The notes beneath the pieces are model-generated. The model did not search any database and was not told the DNA's origin. It saw only the letters and a list, made by a program, of their open reading frames with translations. This document shows positions 1 to 5,667 of a stretch of DNA of 6,320 bases, one piece after another; within the stretch, counting starts at the first letter, position 1; every line of letters starts with the position of its first letter. Source of the stretch: Methanosarcinales archaeon (lineage in GTDB: Archaea > Halobacteriota > Syntropharchaeia > Alkanophagales > Methanospirareceae). Both the position numbers and the translations under genes were made by a program. Location: the NCBI GenBank assembly GCA_025464585.1, contig JAODGL010000064.1, positions 1 to 6,320 on the forward strand, in the 5' to 3' direction.

Positions 1-42
1 GCTTGTGATTTGGGATTTTCCACTATCTATTGAGTAACTTCC

Positions 43-1176
43 TTACCTGTAATTTGGCAAGGTAAAACAGAACGTGCTCCCTTCCCCTGGTTTGCTCTCC
101 ACCCAAATATCACCTCCCAGTTCTTCCACGATCTTCTTGCAGATTGCCAATCCTGCTCCGGTACCTTCGTATTCAGACGATGTATGCACCCTTTCAAATA
201 GATTGAAGATTCTGTCCAGGTGTCCCTCTTCGATGCCAATACCGTTATCTTTCACCCTGAACAGGTAATTTTTATCCGATTCTTTACCGCTAATCTCCAC
301 CTTTGGCTTATCAGACCGATTGAACTTCAATCCGTTGTCAATAAGATTCATGAAGAGTTCCTTCATCCAGACACGCTGCGTGGAAACAGTTGGTAACTTC
401 CCTGCCACTACTTCCCCACCTCGTTCCTCGATTCGCGCACTTAAATCAGTTTTTATCTCCTCCAGCAGCTCATTCAGGTCCACCGTTTCCACCTCGGTGA
501 ATTTTCGCCCTACGCGACTCAACGTAAGAAGGTCTTCTATTTGCACACTCATTCGTTCCACTCCTTCTTTCACCTTATTTAAGTATTCACGTCCTGTTTC
601 ATCAAGCAAAGTGGCGTAATCTTCCATGAGAAGAAAAATAAAAGCTTGAATAGAGCGTAATGGCGCTTGCAAGTCGTGCGATATGGTGGACGTAAAATCT
701 TCCAGGTCTCGGTTTGCTCTTTCCAATTCCCTCACATACCGCTCCAGCTCCTTCTCTACCCTCCGCCGCTCCTTAATGTGCTCCCATTCACGTAACACAC
801 GCTCAGCAGTCCATGGAAGCTCCTGTAACTCCTCTGCACTCTTCACTACGTAATCCATGGCACCGGATTTGAGTGAGCGAACTGCCAGTTGTTCTGAGCC
901 AAATGCTGTCAGGATGATAAGTGGGATGCCTACTTCCTCCGGGCTTGTCGCTCCTTTAGCAATGTCCAACCCCGTACCATCTGGTAAGAGATAGTCGGAA
1001 ATGATGAGAAAAGGCGGTTTGCTTTCATTTTCTTCCAGCCATTTTAATGCTTCGTTGATGTTTACAACGTGATGAATCTCCCATTTAGAGTCGGTTCCCC
1101 CAAACGCCCTGCGGACAAGTTCAGCATGTGCTTCTTCATCCTCAATCAACAAAATAGTTTTAGATGCCTCTTCCAT
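43..1176 (-). CDS. REC-headed soluble histidine kinase (REC-HisKA-HATPase_c)
   Basis: A 377-residue cytosolic hybrid kinase with the receiver at the N-terminus. The receiver (about residues 6-125) shows the acidic pair at E12/D13, phospho-acceptor D61 in ISDYLLPDG, T90 and K112. K112 is followed by Ser rather than the usual cis-Pro. A charged coiled coil (about 126-158) leads into the dimerisation/phosphoacceptor helix, with H167 in SHDLQAPL. The ATPase domain follows: N-box NLIDN (277-281), G1 box DNGIGI (310-315), F-box IFNLFERV (323-330) and G2 box GTGAGLAI (338-345). There is no transmembrane segment and no PAS or GAF sensor, so input probably arrives by phosphorylation of D61 or by partner binding. 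The HisKA type resembles phytochrome-like kinases, which commonly pair with Rcp1-like receivers such as the gene just upstream. The ATG has no Shine-Dalgarno but lies about 30 bp after a strong TATA box, which supports this start. Family assignment is secure; the signal sensed is unknown. Confidence 0.95.
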   Translation of the reverse strand: MEEASKTILLIEDEEAHAELVRRAFGGTDSKWEIHHVVNINEALKWLEENESKPPFLIISDYLLPDGTGLDIAKGATSPEEVGIPLIILTAFGSEQLAVRSLKSGAMDYVVKSAEELQELPWTAERVLREWEHIKERRRVEKELERYVRELERANRDLEDFTSTISHDLQAPLRSIQAFIFLLMEDYATLLDETGREYLNKVKEGVERMSVQIEDLLTLSRVGRKFTEVETVDLNELLEEIKTDLSARIEERGGEVVAGKLPTVSTQRVWMKELFMNLIDNGLKFNRSDKPKVEISGKESDKNYLFRVKDNGIGIEEGHLDRIFNLFERVHTSSEYEGTGAGLAICKKIVEELGGDIWVESKPGEGSTFCFTLPNYR

Positions 1177-1201
1177 TAAAAAATATTATATAGTCGATGG
1201 G

Positions 1202-1216
1202 TTATATAAACTTTTC
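1202..1216 (-). promoter_or_regulatory. BRE/TATA promoter of the REC-histidine kinase gene
   Basis: Read on the minus strand, GAAAAG followed by TTTATATAA forms a strong archaeal BRE plus TATA box. Its centre lies about 30 bp before the ATG at 1176. With the usual spacing of about 25 bp from TATA to transcription start, the leader would be only about 5 nt. The gene can therefore probably be transcribed independently of the receiver gene upstream. Confidence 0.65.
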
Positions 1217-1230
1217 TATGTTCTGATAAT

Positions 1231-1249
1231 ATTGCTTAAATTGAGCAAT
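1231..1249. promoter_or_regulatory. Short inverted repeat between receiver and kinase genes
   Basis: ATTGCT (1231-1236) and AGCAAT (1244-1249) are perfect 6-bp inverted arms around a 7-nt A/T-rich spacer. The repeat begins about 10 bp after the receiver gene's stop codon and sits about 15 bp upstream of the BRE of the following kinase promoter. It could be an operator for the kinase promoter or a weak hairpin at the end of the receiver transcript. No T-run follows it on the minus strand, which argues against a terminator. The arms are short enough to be chance in A/T-rich DNA. Confidence 0.25.
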
Positions 1250-1259
1250 TCTCCACCTT

Positions 1260-1697
1260 TCAGGGATGCCTGTTCCAGATAAGCCAGTAAAAACCCAATT
1301 CTCTTATCATCTCTGTGAACTCACCGAAGTCTATGGGCTTTACAAGATAACTGTTGACATAATTGCTGTATGCCTTAACCATGTCGCCTTCGCTCTCCGA
1401 AGTGGTGAGCACCACCACCGGTATATGCTTCAAATCGTTAGATTTTTTTATTTCCCGTAGCACTTCGTGTCCATCGCGTTTTGGCAGTCGTAAGTCGAGC
1501 AGAATCAAATCAGGTCGAGGACTTTTTCCCTTATCTGCATATTTACCACGGCGGAAGAGATAGTTCACCGCTTCCTCTCCATCAACCACCCAATGAATCT
1601 CATTCGCAATCTTTTCATCTTCAAGGGTGCGCATTGTAAGCATTGCATGTGCTTCATCATCTTCGACGAGCAGGATTACCGCGGGGTTGCCTTTCAT
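1260..1697 (-). CDS. Stand-alone Rcp1-like response regulator receiver
   Basis: A 145-residue single-domain receiver. It shows acidic residues D13/D14 in LLVEDDE, phospho-acceptor D68 in LILLDLRLPKRDG, T98 in VVLTTSESE, and K120-P121 in YLVKPID. The insertion around LFRRGKYADKG (residues 47-57) and the C-terminal FYWLIWNRHP are typical of the Rcp1/CheY-like family that partners with phytochrome-type kinases. There is no effector domain, so it should act as a phosphate shuttle or by binding a partner. It lies between two receiver-headed kinases in the same orientation, 83 bp before the downstream kinase, and either kinase could be its phosphodonor. All active-site residues are present. No Shine-Dalgarno precedes the ATG; a TATA-like box lies about 38 bp upstream. 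Confidence 0.94.
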   Translation of the reverse strand: MKGNPAVILLVEDDEAHAMLTMRTLEDEKIANEIHWVVDGEEAVNYLFRRGKYADKGKSPRPDLILLDLRLPKRDGHEVLREIKKSNDLKHIPVVVLTTSESEGDMVKAYSNYVNSYLVKPIDFGEFTEMIRELGFYWLIWNRHP

Positions 1698-1730
1698 TTT
1701 TGTACACTCTTTATATTCTTTCTCTTCGCC

Positions 1731-1746
1731 CTATAAATATTTTCGG
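1731..1746 (-). promoter_or_regulatory. BRE/TATA promoter of the Rcp1-like receiver
   Basis: On the minus strand CCGAAA precedes ATATTTATAG, a plausible BRE plus TATA box. Its centre is about 38 bp before the ATG at 1697, which predicts a leader of about 13 nt. A second TATA-like stretch at 1709-1717 is too close to the start codon to serve an ATG at 1697. Confidence 0.5.
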
Positions 1747-1835
1747 ATTACTGCTAATTTTTTTATATTGTGCTCAGTTCAGTTTCAAATATTGCTAAAT
1801 TTGTTAAGAATTGTTGATAGAGTTTTATCTTTTTG

Positions 1836-1925
1836 ATGAGCGGAGAGGTATGGATTGAAACATGGATTATAGCCGGGACGGTGTTTGTGATCGCGATGGT
1901 GGCTAAACCGCAACCGGCAGCGTAA
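1836..1925 (+). CDS. Possible 29-residue single-span membrane peptide
   Basis: An ATG-to-TAA reading frame of 29 codons opposite the downstream gap of the large kinase. It overlaps that gene's last 23 bases tail to tail. The predicted peptide has a short polar start (MSGEVWIET), a hydrophobic run WIIAGTVFVIAMVA (residues 10-23), and a Lys/Pro-containing tail, which would fit one membrane span. No convincing TATA box or ribosome binding site lies at a useful distance. The frame is short enough to be chance. It is listed because it is the only coherent reading of the 205-bp gap at 1698-1902, which otherwise holds only the receiver promoter. No family is recognised. Confidence 0.18.
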   Translation: MSGEVWIETWIIAGTVFVIAMVAKPQPAA

Positions 1926-3888
1926 AACAAACGGTGCACCCCTTACCGGGCTCGGATTCTATCCATACCCTACCGTTATGCACCTCAATTATTCGTTTCA
2001 CGATAGCTAACCCGGCACCTGTCCCCTTGCTCCTATTGTCCACCTTAAAGAAAAGTCCGAAGACCTTCTCCTGCTGGCTCTTGTCTATTCCTATCCCATT
2101 ATCGCGCACAAAAAACACCGGCTCTTCGCCATCCGCGCGGCGATAACCAATCTCTATTTTTGGAGTGGGATTATCACCGCGGTAACTTATGCTGTTCTCA
2201 ATCAGGTTCACCAGCACCTCAACTATCCTCATCCGGTCTACGTGAACAGCAGGGAAGCTCTCAGCCACCGATACTTCAACCCCGCTCGATTTTATTCGCT
2301 CTGCGGTTTCCTCCAGGGCTTCCTGAACAAGTTCGCTAAACGGCACATCTTCCGGCGGGTTCGCTACACGACCGATACGGGACAGTTTCAGCGTGTCATT
2401 CAACAGGCGGTCCATCTTCGTAGCACCGTTTTCTATATATTTAAGGTCTTTCTCCACTCTTTCCATTTCGCCACGTTCTAAATCTTTTCTTAGCATGCCA
2501 ACAAAACCCTGGATGGTAACAAGTGGCGACCTCAAGTCATGAGAAACCATGTAGGTGAACCACTCCATCTCCGCGTTCTTTTTTTCAAGCTCCTTTATTA
2601 GTTGCTCCCTTTCCTCCTCCGCTCGCTTATGTTCGGTAATGTCGTGGCTTATCGTCATAACATGCGTTATTTTGCCCGACTCGTCAGTTAAAGGAACCTT
2701 TTTGGTATGCACATAGCGCCTAACACCTTCAGCATCGGTATAAGTAAGTTCAGGGCTCTCTATCATCCTTCCAGTTTGAAATACTTCATCAATTGTTTCC
2801 CTGTATTCACCCTTCTTACCAATTACTTCGTGCCTGGTAAGCCCTGTTATGTTACAATATGCCTGATTGACCAGCACGAACCGGTGCTGCGAGTCTTTGA
2901 TGGTGATTGTATCCGGGATATTATCAATAACAGTTTCGAGGAACTTATGTGATTCTTTTAACTTGTCCCGCTCTGCTTTTAGCCGCTCCTCCAGCTCCAC
3001 TTCTTTTGTTATATCTCTGCCCACACGGACAGTGCCAATCGGCACGCCATTTTTGTCCGCAGAACTCTCAATAATATTATTCAAATAATCCCTCGTTTCT
3101 ATCAGCTCCTTCTCCGCACGCTTCAGCCCGGTAATATCCTTTGAAACCACCGTGACCGCAATTACATTGCCTGTTTCTGGGTCTTTAACAGGGCTTAGCG
3201 TTTTAAGATACCAGCTCTCTTCGTCCTCTTTATATTCATGCTGGAGCGAGATGCCTGTATCGAATACACGCTTGACCTTTTCAGCAAACTCTTTCGTTTC
3301 TTCTGCCGAATGAAAAGCGTCATATGGACGTCCCAGAATTTCTTCTCTTGACAATCCCAACCTCGATATATGCTTTTCGTTCATGAACAGATACCTGCAA
3401 TTCTTGTCCACCAGATACACGGAATCGTCGGTGGACTCCACGAGGGAGCGATACTCCTCTTCCGCCCTTTTCTTATCCTCCAGCAACTGCTGTTCAGCCG
3501 AAGCGTGTTCTATCGCTGCCAGCAACTCTTCTATGTTCAGAGGTTTCTCGATGTAATAACATGCACCGGCTTTCAAAGCTTCTATTGCCGTATCCCTGGA
3601 TGCAAAAGCGGTGATTATAATCGGATAGGTTTCAGGATTGAGAGCTTTCAGCCCCTTTAATACCTCTATTCCCGTGATGTCCGGGAGCTTCAAGTCTATT
3701 AAGCAAATAGGGAACTTTTCTTCTCTTGCAAGAGCTAAACCTTCTTTGCCCCTTCCCGCGGTCTTTACCTCGTAGCCTTCTTCCGATAGTATGTCGCTCA
3801 ACGTCTCACGCATTTCTGCATCGTCCTCAACCACGAGTATATGCGTTTTCTTCATCTCTATGTCCATAGCATTCAAACCAAACGTCAT
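1903..3888 (-). CDS. REC-PAS-PAS histidine kinase with a collapsed middle PAS
   Basis: A 661-residue soluble hybrid kinase. The N-terminal receiver (about 14-130) has D22/D23, phospho-acceptor D65 in CLIDLKLPD, T93 and K115-P116. PAS domain 1 (about 144-257) ends in the typical SKDITGLKRAE. Residues 263-297 keep only the first and last strands of a second PAS: NNIIESSAD runs directly into KNGVPIGT. PAS domain 3 (about 312-421) ends in SHDITEHKRAE. The kinase core follows: H450 in SHDLRSPL, N-box NLIEN (561-565), G1 DNGIGID (596-602), F-box FGLFF (610-614) and G2 GTGAGLAI (622-629). No membrane segment is visible, so the PAS domains should sense intracellular redox, gas or ligand cues; the ligand is unknown. 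ATG codons also occur at residues 8 and 12, just before MKKTHILVVEDD. The first ATG is chosen because a TATA box sits 24-25 bp before it, predicting a leaderless mRNA. All catalytic motifs are intact. Confidence 0.95.
   Translation of the reverse strand: MTFGLNAMDIEMKKTHILVVEDDAEMRETLSDILSEEGYEVKTAGRGKEGLALAREEKFPICLIDLKLPDITGIEVLKGLKALNPETYPIIITAFASRDTAIEALKAGACYYIEKPLNIEELLAAIEHASAEQQLLEDKKRAEEEYRSLVESTDDSVYLVDKNCRYLFMNEKHISRLGLSREEILGRPYDAFHSAEETKEFAEKVKRVFDTGISLQHEYKEDEESWYLKTLSPVKDPETGNVIAVTVVSKDITGLKRAEKELIETRDYLNNIIESSADKNGVPIGTVRVGRDITKEVELEERLKAERDKLKESHKFLETVIDNIPDTITIKDSQHRFVLVNQAYCNITGLTRHEVIGKKGEYRETIDEVFQTGRMIESPELTYTDAEGVRRYVHTKKVPLTDESGKITHVMTISHDITEHKRAEEEREQLIKELEKKNAEMEWFTYMVSHDLRSPLVTIQGFVGMLRKDLERGEMERVEKDLKYIENGATKMDRLLNDTLKLSRIGRVANPPEDVPFSELVQEALEETAERIKSSGVEVSVAESFPAVHVDRMRIVEVLVNLIENSISYRGDNPTPKIEIGYRRADGEEPVFFVRDNGIGIDKSQQEKVFGLFFKVDNRSKGTGAGLAIVKRIIEVHNGRVWIESEPGKGCTVCFTLPVAV
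2998..3102 (-). other. Collapsed PAS domain inside the large kinase
   Basis: Residues 263-297 of the kinase. The N-terminal PAS signature (DYLNNIIESSAD) is fused at about 3054/3055 to the C-terminal PAS signature (KNGVPIGT, then GRDIT), with no heme- or ligand-binding core between. A complete PAS of this kind has roughly 70-90 more residues here. The reading frame is kept and the flanking linkers are normal, so this looks like an in-frame deletion rather than a frameshift. Confidence 0.75.
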
Positions 3889-3908
3889 ACTTTTTCTGCT
3901 TTTTTATT

Positions 3909-3918
3909 GTATATAAGG
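3909..3918 (-). promoter_or_regulatory. TATA promoter of the large kinase
   Basis: On the minus strand CCTTATATAC forms a TATA box centred 24-25 bp before the A of the ATG at 3888, with no Shine-Dalgarno between. That spacing puts transcription start at the initiation codon, so the mRNA is predicted to be leaderless. This favours the first of three nearby in-frame ATGs. Confidence 0.6.
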
Positions 3919-3937
3919 TATAACCCCCTTCTATTTA

Positions 3938-4021
3938 AGACACAGATTTTTCTTTTATTTGTTGAGCTGGGCTAAGGGCATTGCTCTTTTCATCCGTGTT
4001 AATCTGCGTTAATCTGTGTCT
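3938..4021. repeat. Intergenic repeat with 11-bp inverted arms and a 10-bp tandem unit
   Basis: AGACACAGATT (3938-3948) is repeated perfectly inverted as AATCTGTGTCT (4011-4021), with a 62-bp spacer. The right side also contains a direct repeat of period 10, GTTAATCTGC (3998-4007) then GTTAATCTGT (4008-4017), preceded by ATCCGT. This GTGTTAATCTG-type wording resembles short dispersed intergenic repeats I have met in many genomes, but I cannot name a family. It sits in a decayed interval between the large kinase promoter and a kinase gene relic. It could be a small non-autonomous element or a hairpin in a transcript. No coding sequence is seen within it. Confidence 0.5.
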
Positions 4022-4031
4022 ATAATATTTT

Positions 4032-4190
4032 TCATTCGGAAACAGGTAGTTTAACAACAAATTTAGTTCCCTTACCTACTTCGCTCTCCACCTCTATCTC
4101 CCCCCATGTGCTTCCACATATTTCTTGCACCGCGAAAGCCCTAAGCCAATGCCACGAGCTTTTGTAGTGAACAGTGGATAAAATCTCTTA
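4032..4190 (-). pseudogene. 3' remnant of a histidine kinase gene (frameshifted)
   Basis: Minus-strand translation gives the end of a histidine kinase ATPase domain. One frame reads [16 protein letters not shown] (F-box and G2 box) and continues through KKYVEAHGG. The normal continuation [14 protein letters not shown]...LPVSE and its TGA stop at 4032-4034 lie in another frame. The switch falls at a run of six C on the plus strand (4100-4105); a seventh would restore the frame. The receiver, PAS and dimerisation parts are absent, and upstream sequence instead reads as a DUF3782-like gene on the other strand. The fragment therefore cannot be a working kinase even if the homopolymer error is technical. 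It differs in sequence from the two intact kinases here (GIGLGL rather than GTGAGLAI), so it is not a recent copy of either. Confidence 0.8.
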
Positions 4191-4448
4191 GAGAGGATTT
4201 CAATCTCCGCTTTGAAGAGCATTCCAGGATCTTAGAGGCGCATTCGGTAGCGATAAAAGAACTTACAAAGAGGTTGGAAGAACTTGTAAGAAGGGTAGAT
4301 AAATTGGATGTTACAGTCTCGGCAGTAGGCTCCCGATGGGGGGTATTGGCGGAATCAACCTTTAATTCTAATTAGCCCCTTCGTTGAGGATAAAGCAAAA
4401 GCCATTGCTTCTTCGCTTAATATAGATGTATATACCTCCCTAATCTGA
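4187..4448 (+). pseudogene. Relic of a DUF3782-like coiled-coil/nuclease-fold gene
   Basis: Two pieces of one protein family survive in different frames. The first (about 4187-4375) reads [18 protein letters not shown], then a heptad-rich helix KELTKRLEELVRRVDKLDV, then VSAVGSRWGVLAEST, and ends at a TAG at 4373-4375. The second (4377-4448) reads PFVEDKAKAIASSLNIDVYT and ends at a TGA. In intact relatives as I know them, a coiled coil followed by GSRWG is continued by a PD-(D/E)XK-like core of roughly 100 residues before a C-terminal helix resembling the second piece. Here that core is gone and the frame is shifted by one. No start codon or N-terminus is present. The family name is from memory of the motif pattern; that this is a broken gene is well supported by the two in-order fragments. 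Confidence 0.7.
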
Positions 4449-4450
4449 GT

Positions 4451-4465
4451 GGAAAAACATATAAA
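4451..4465 (+). promoter_or_regulatory. BRE/TATA promoter of the A24 peptidase gene
   Basis: GGAAAAA followed by CATATAAA forms a BRE plus TATA box centred about 34 bp before the ATG at 4496. This predicts a leader of about 10 nt without a clear Shine-Dalgarno. It begins immediately after the last relic codon, so the peptidase gene does not depend on upstream transcription. Confidence 0.55.
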
Positions 4466-4495
4466 CAACTGCAAGATAATATTTGATGATAAGAG

Positions 4496-5260
4496 ATGCT
4501 CGAATCAGACATTCTTGGCATAATATTTTGCTTTTCATGCCTGATTTATGCCTCATGGCATGATATAAAGAGCAGAAGCGTAACGAACAGGCTTTGGCTG
4601 CTCATGATTGTTGTGGGCGTTCCCGTTGCTTCGTATAATCTCCTTATCCACCGCATACCTTTCCTTATCTCTTTGAGTTTCTCTCTCCTTCTCACCTCTG
4701 CACTCTCCTACCTCTGCTTCAGATTAAACCTTTTTGGTGGTGCGGATGCGAAATCGCTCATCTGCATTTCCTTGCTCATTCCAACGCATCCCTCCTTTCA
4801 CTTTCTTTCTCATCATTTCCCTATTTCTTCATCCTTGAACACCGGACTCGTACTTTTCCCTTTTGCCATCTCTACGCTCTTAAACGCTACCATCCCGGCT
4901 TTAACTGTTTCATTCGCCCTGTTTTTTTATAATCTGCTGAATTTACGCCCTGAAGAGCGGAGAAAAAATCCCGGATTACTCTTCATTGGCTATAAATTGC
5001 ACGTTGATAAACTTACCGACCTGAAGCACACGAGATTAATTCATTCGTATGAGGAGAAAGAGGGGAAGTTAGAAAAGAAGTTTCTTTTCGGTGGTGTGGA
5101 AATAGACAGGGGAGTAATAGAAGAACTAAAAAGTTACGCCTATGCGGGTAAGCTCGAGGAAGAAGTATGGGTTACACCCGATTTACCTTTCATTCTTTTC
5201 ATCACTGCTGGTTTCGTTATTTCTGTCCTCTACGGCAATTTCCTATTTGTATTCGTATAA
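4496..5260 (+). CDS. Archaeal A24 pre-pilin/pre-archaellin signal peptidase
   Basis: A 254-residue multi-pass membrane aspartyl protease of the GXGD type. It would cleave class III signal peptides from type IV pilin-like proteins or archaellins at the cytoplasmic face of the membrane. The two catalytic aspartates are D23 (WHDIKSRSVTN, after the first membrane helix) and D84 (LFGGADAK, with Ala in the GXGD motif). Hydrophobic helices lie near residues 5-20, 34-51, 56-76, 86-97, 115-150 and 229-252. A soluble stretch between the last two (about 152-227, including FIGYKLHVDKL) matches the archaeal A24 C-terminal region (type II). It is related to FlaK/ArlK and PibD/EppA, but the sequence alone does not say whether the substrate is archaellin or pilin, so no symbol is given. 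No substrate gene lies nearby. The start is the first possible one, because an in-frame TAA lies just upstream (4490-4492). Confidence 0.9.
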   Translation: MLESDILGIIFCFSCLIYASWHDIKSRSVTNRLWLLMIVVGVPVASYNLLIHRIPFLISLSFSLLLTSALSYLCFRLNLFGGADAKSLICISLLIPTHPSFHFLSHHFPISSSLNTGLVLFPFAISTLLNATIPALTVSFALFFYNLLNLRPEERRKNPGLLFIGYKLHVDKLTDLKHTRLIHSYEEKEGKLEKKFLFGGVEIDRGVIEELKSYAYAGKLEEEVWVTPDLPFILFITAGFVISVLYGNFLFVFV

Positions 5261-5268
5261 AAAAATAC

Positions 5269-5276
5269 TTTATATT
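5269..5276 (+). promoter_or_regulatory. TATA promoter of the winged-helix gene
   Basis: TTTATATT is centred 24-25 bp before the A of the ATG at 5297 in a very A/T-rich 36-bp gap, and no ribosome binding site follows. This predicts a leaderless mRNA that begins at that ATG. The TTG three bases earlier would then lie at or before the transcription start. Confidence 0.6.
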
Positions 5277-5296
5277 TAAAATAAAATAGATAATTG

Positions 5297-5629
5297 ATGG
5301 AAACATTAGAGAAGATGTTTGGAAGCAGCACGCATCTCAGGGTTCTTCTCCTGTTCTACCACAATAATGGATACTTCAACAATATCACAGGGCTGGCAGA
5401 CACGCTCAACAAGAGCCACATCACCATTAGAAAAGCTGTCGCAGACCTGATAGAAGCAGGGATATTATGCGAATTGGTAATAGGGAAGTCGAGAGTGATA
5501 AGGATAAATGAGAACAGTCCTTATACAAAGGCACTTTTTGATTTCATTGATTCTCTGCGGAGCATAAAAGAAGAGAGAAGTATAGGGGAGATAATTAGTG
5601 CACGAAGTGGAAAGCGCACTAAAGTCTGA
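5297..5629 (+). CDS. Small winged helix-turn-helix DNA-binding protein
   Basis: A 110-residue protein with a single winged helix-turn-helix domain. After an N-terminal helix (METLEKMFGSSTHLRVLLLF), residues about 28-55 read ITGLADTLNKSHITIRKAVADLIEAGIL. This is the helix-turn-recognition helix pattern of archaeal MarR/ArsR-like regulators. The strands ELVIGKSRVIRIN (about 57-69) form the wing, and a C-terminal helix (TKALFDFIDSLRSIKEE) could support dimerisation. No metal-binding cysteines or ligand domain are seen. An in-frame TTG lies directly before the ATG; the ATG is preferred because the TATA spacing places the transcript start on it. It follows the A24 peptidase by 36 bp but has its own promoter. 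It may regulate itself or its neighbours, though nothing in the sequence identifies an operator. Confidence 0.85.
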   Translation: METLEKMFGSSTHLRVLLLFYHNNGYFNNITGLADTLNKSHITIRKAVADLIEAGILCELVIGKSRVIRINENSPYTKALFDFIDSLRSIKEERSIGEIISARSGKRTKV

Positions 5630-5667
5630 AACATCTCGCCTTTATCTCGTTTTAATTTTAAGAATGC

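Noticed and set aside
1..42. The left edge downstream of the 377-aa kinase.
   Set aside because: It is too short to judge, with no gene end, hairpin or repeat visible.
1177..1183. T-run on the minus strand just before the ATG at 1176, considered as a terminator for the receiver gene.
   Set aside because: It lies between the TATA box and start codon of the next gene and is too close to the predicted transcription start to call a terminator with any confidence.
1851..1863. GGATTGAAAC, which resembles the end of many CRISPR repeats.
   Set aside because: It occurs once, with no second repeat, no regular spacing and no cas gene nearby.
1266..3660. Several plus-strand open frames of 60-100 codons opposite the receiver and large kinase.
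   Set aside because: They lie opposite well-conserved domains, have no promoters, and give low-complexity or motif-free proteins.
4145..4231. Continuation of the kinase relic on the minus strand past 4190 (…[15 protein letters not shown]).
   Set aside because: It is open and faintly kinase-like, but the plus-strand reading here ([16 protein letters not shown]) is a much better match to a known protein type. The relic was therefore ended near 4190.
5294..5296. TTG as the start of the winged-helix protein.
   Set aside because: An ATG follows directly, and the TATA box spacing puts transcription start on that ATG.
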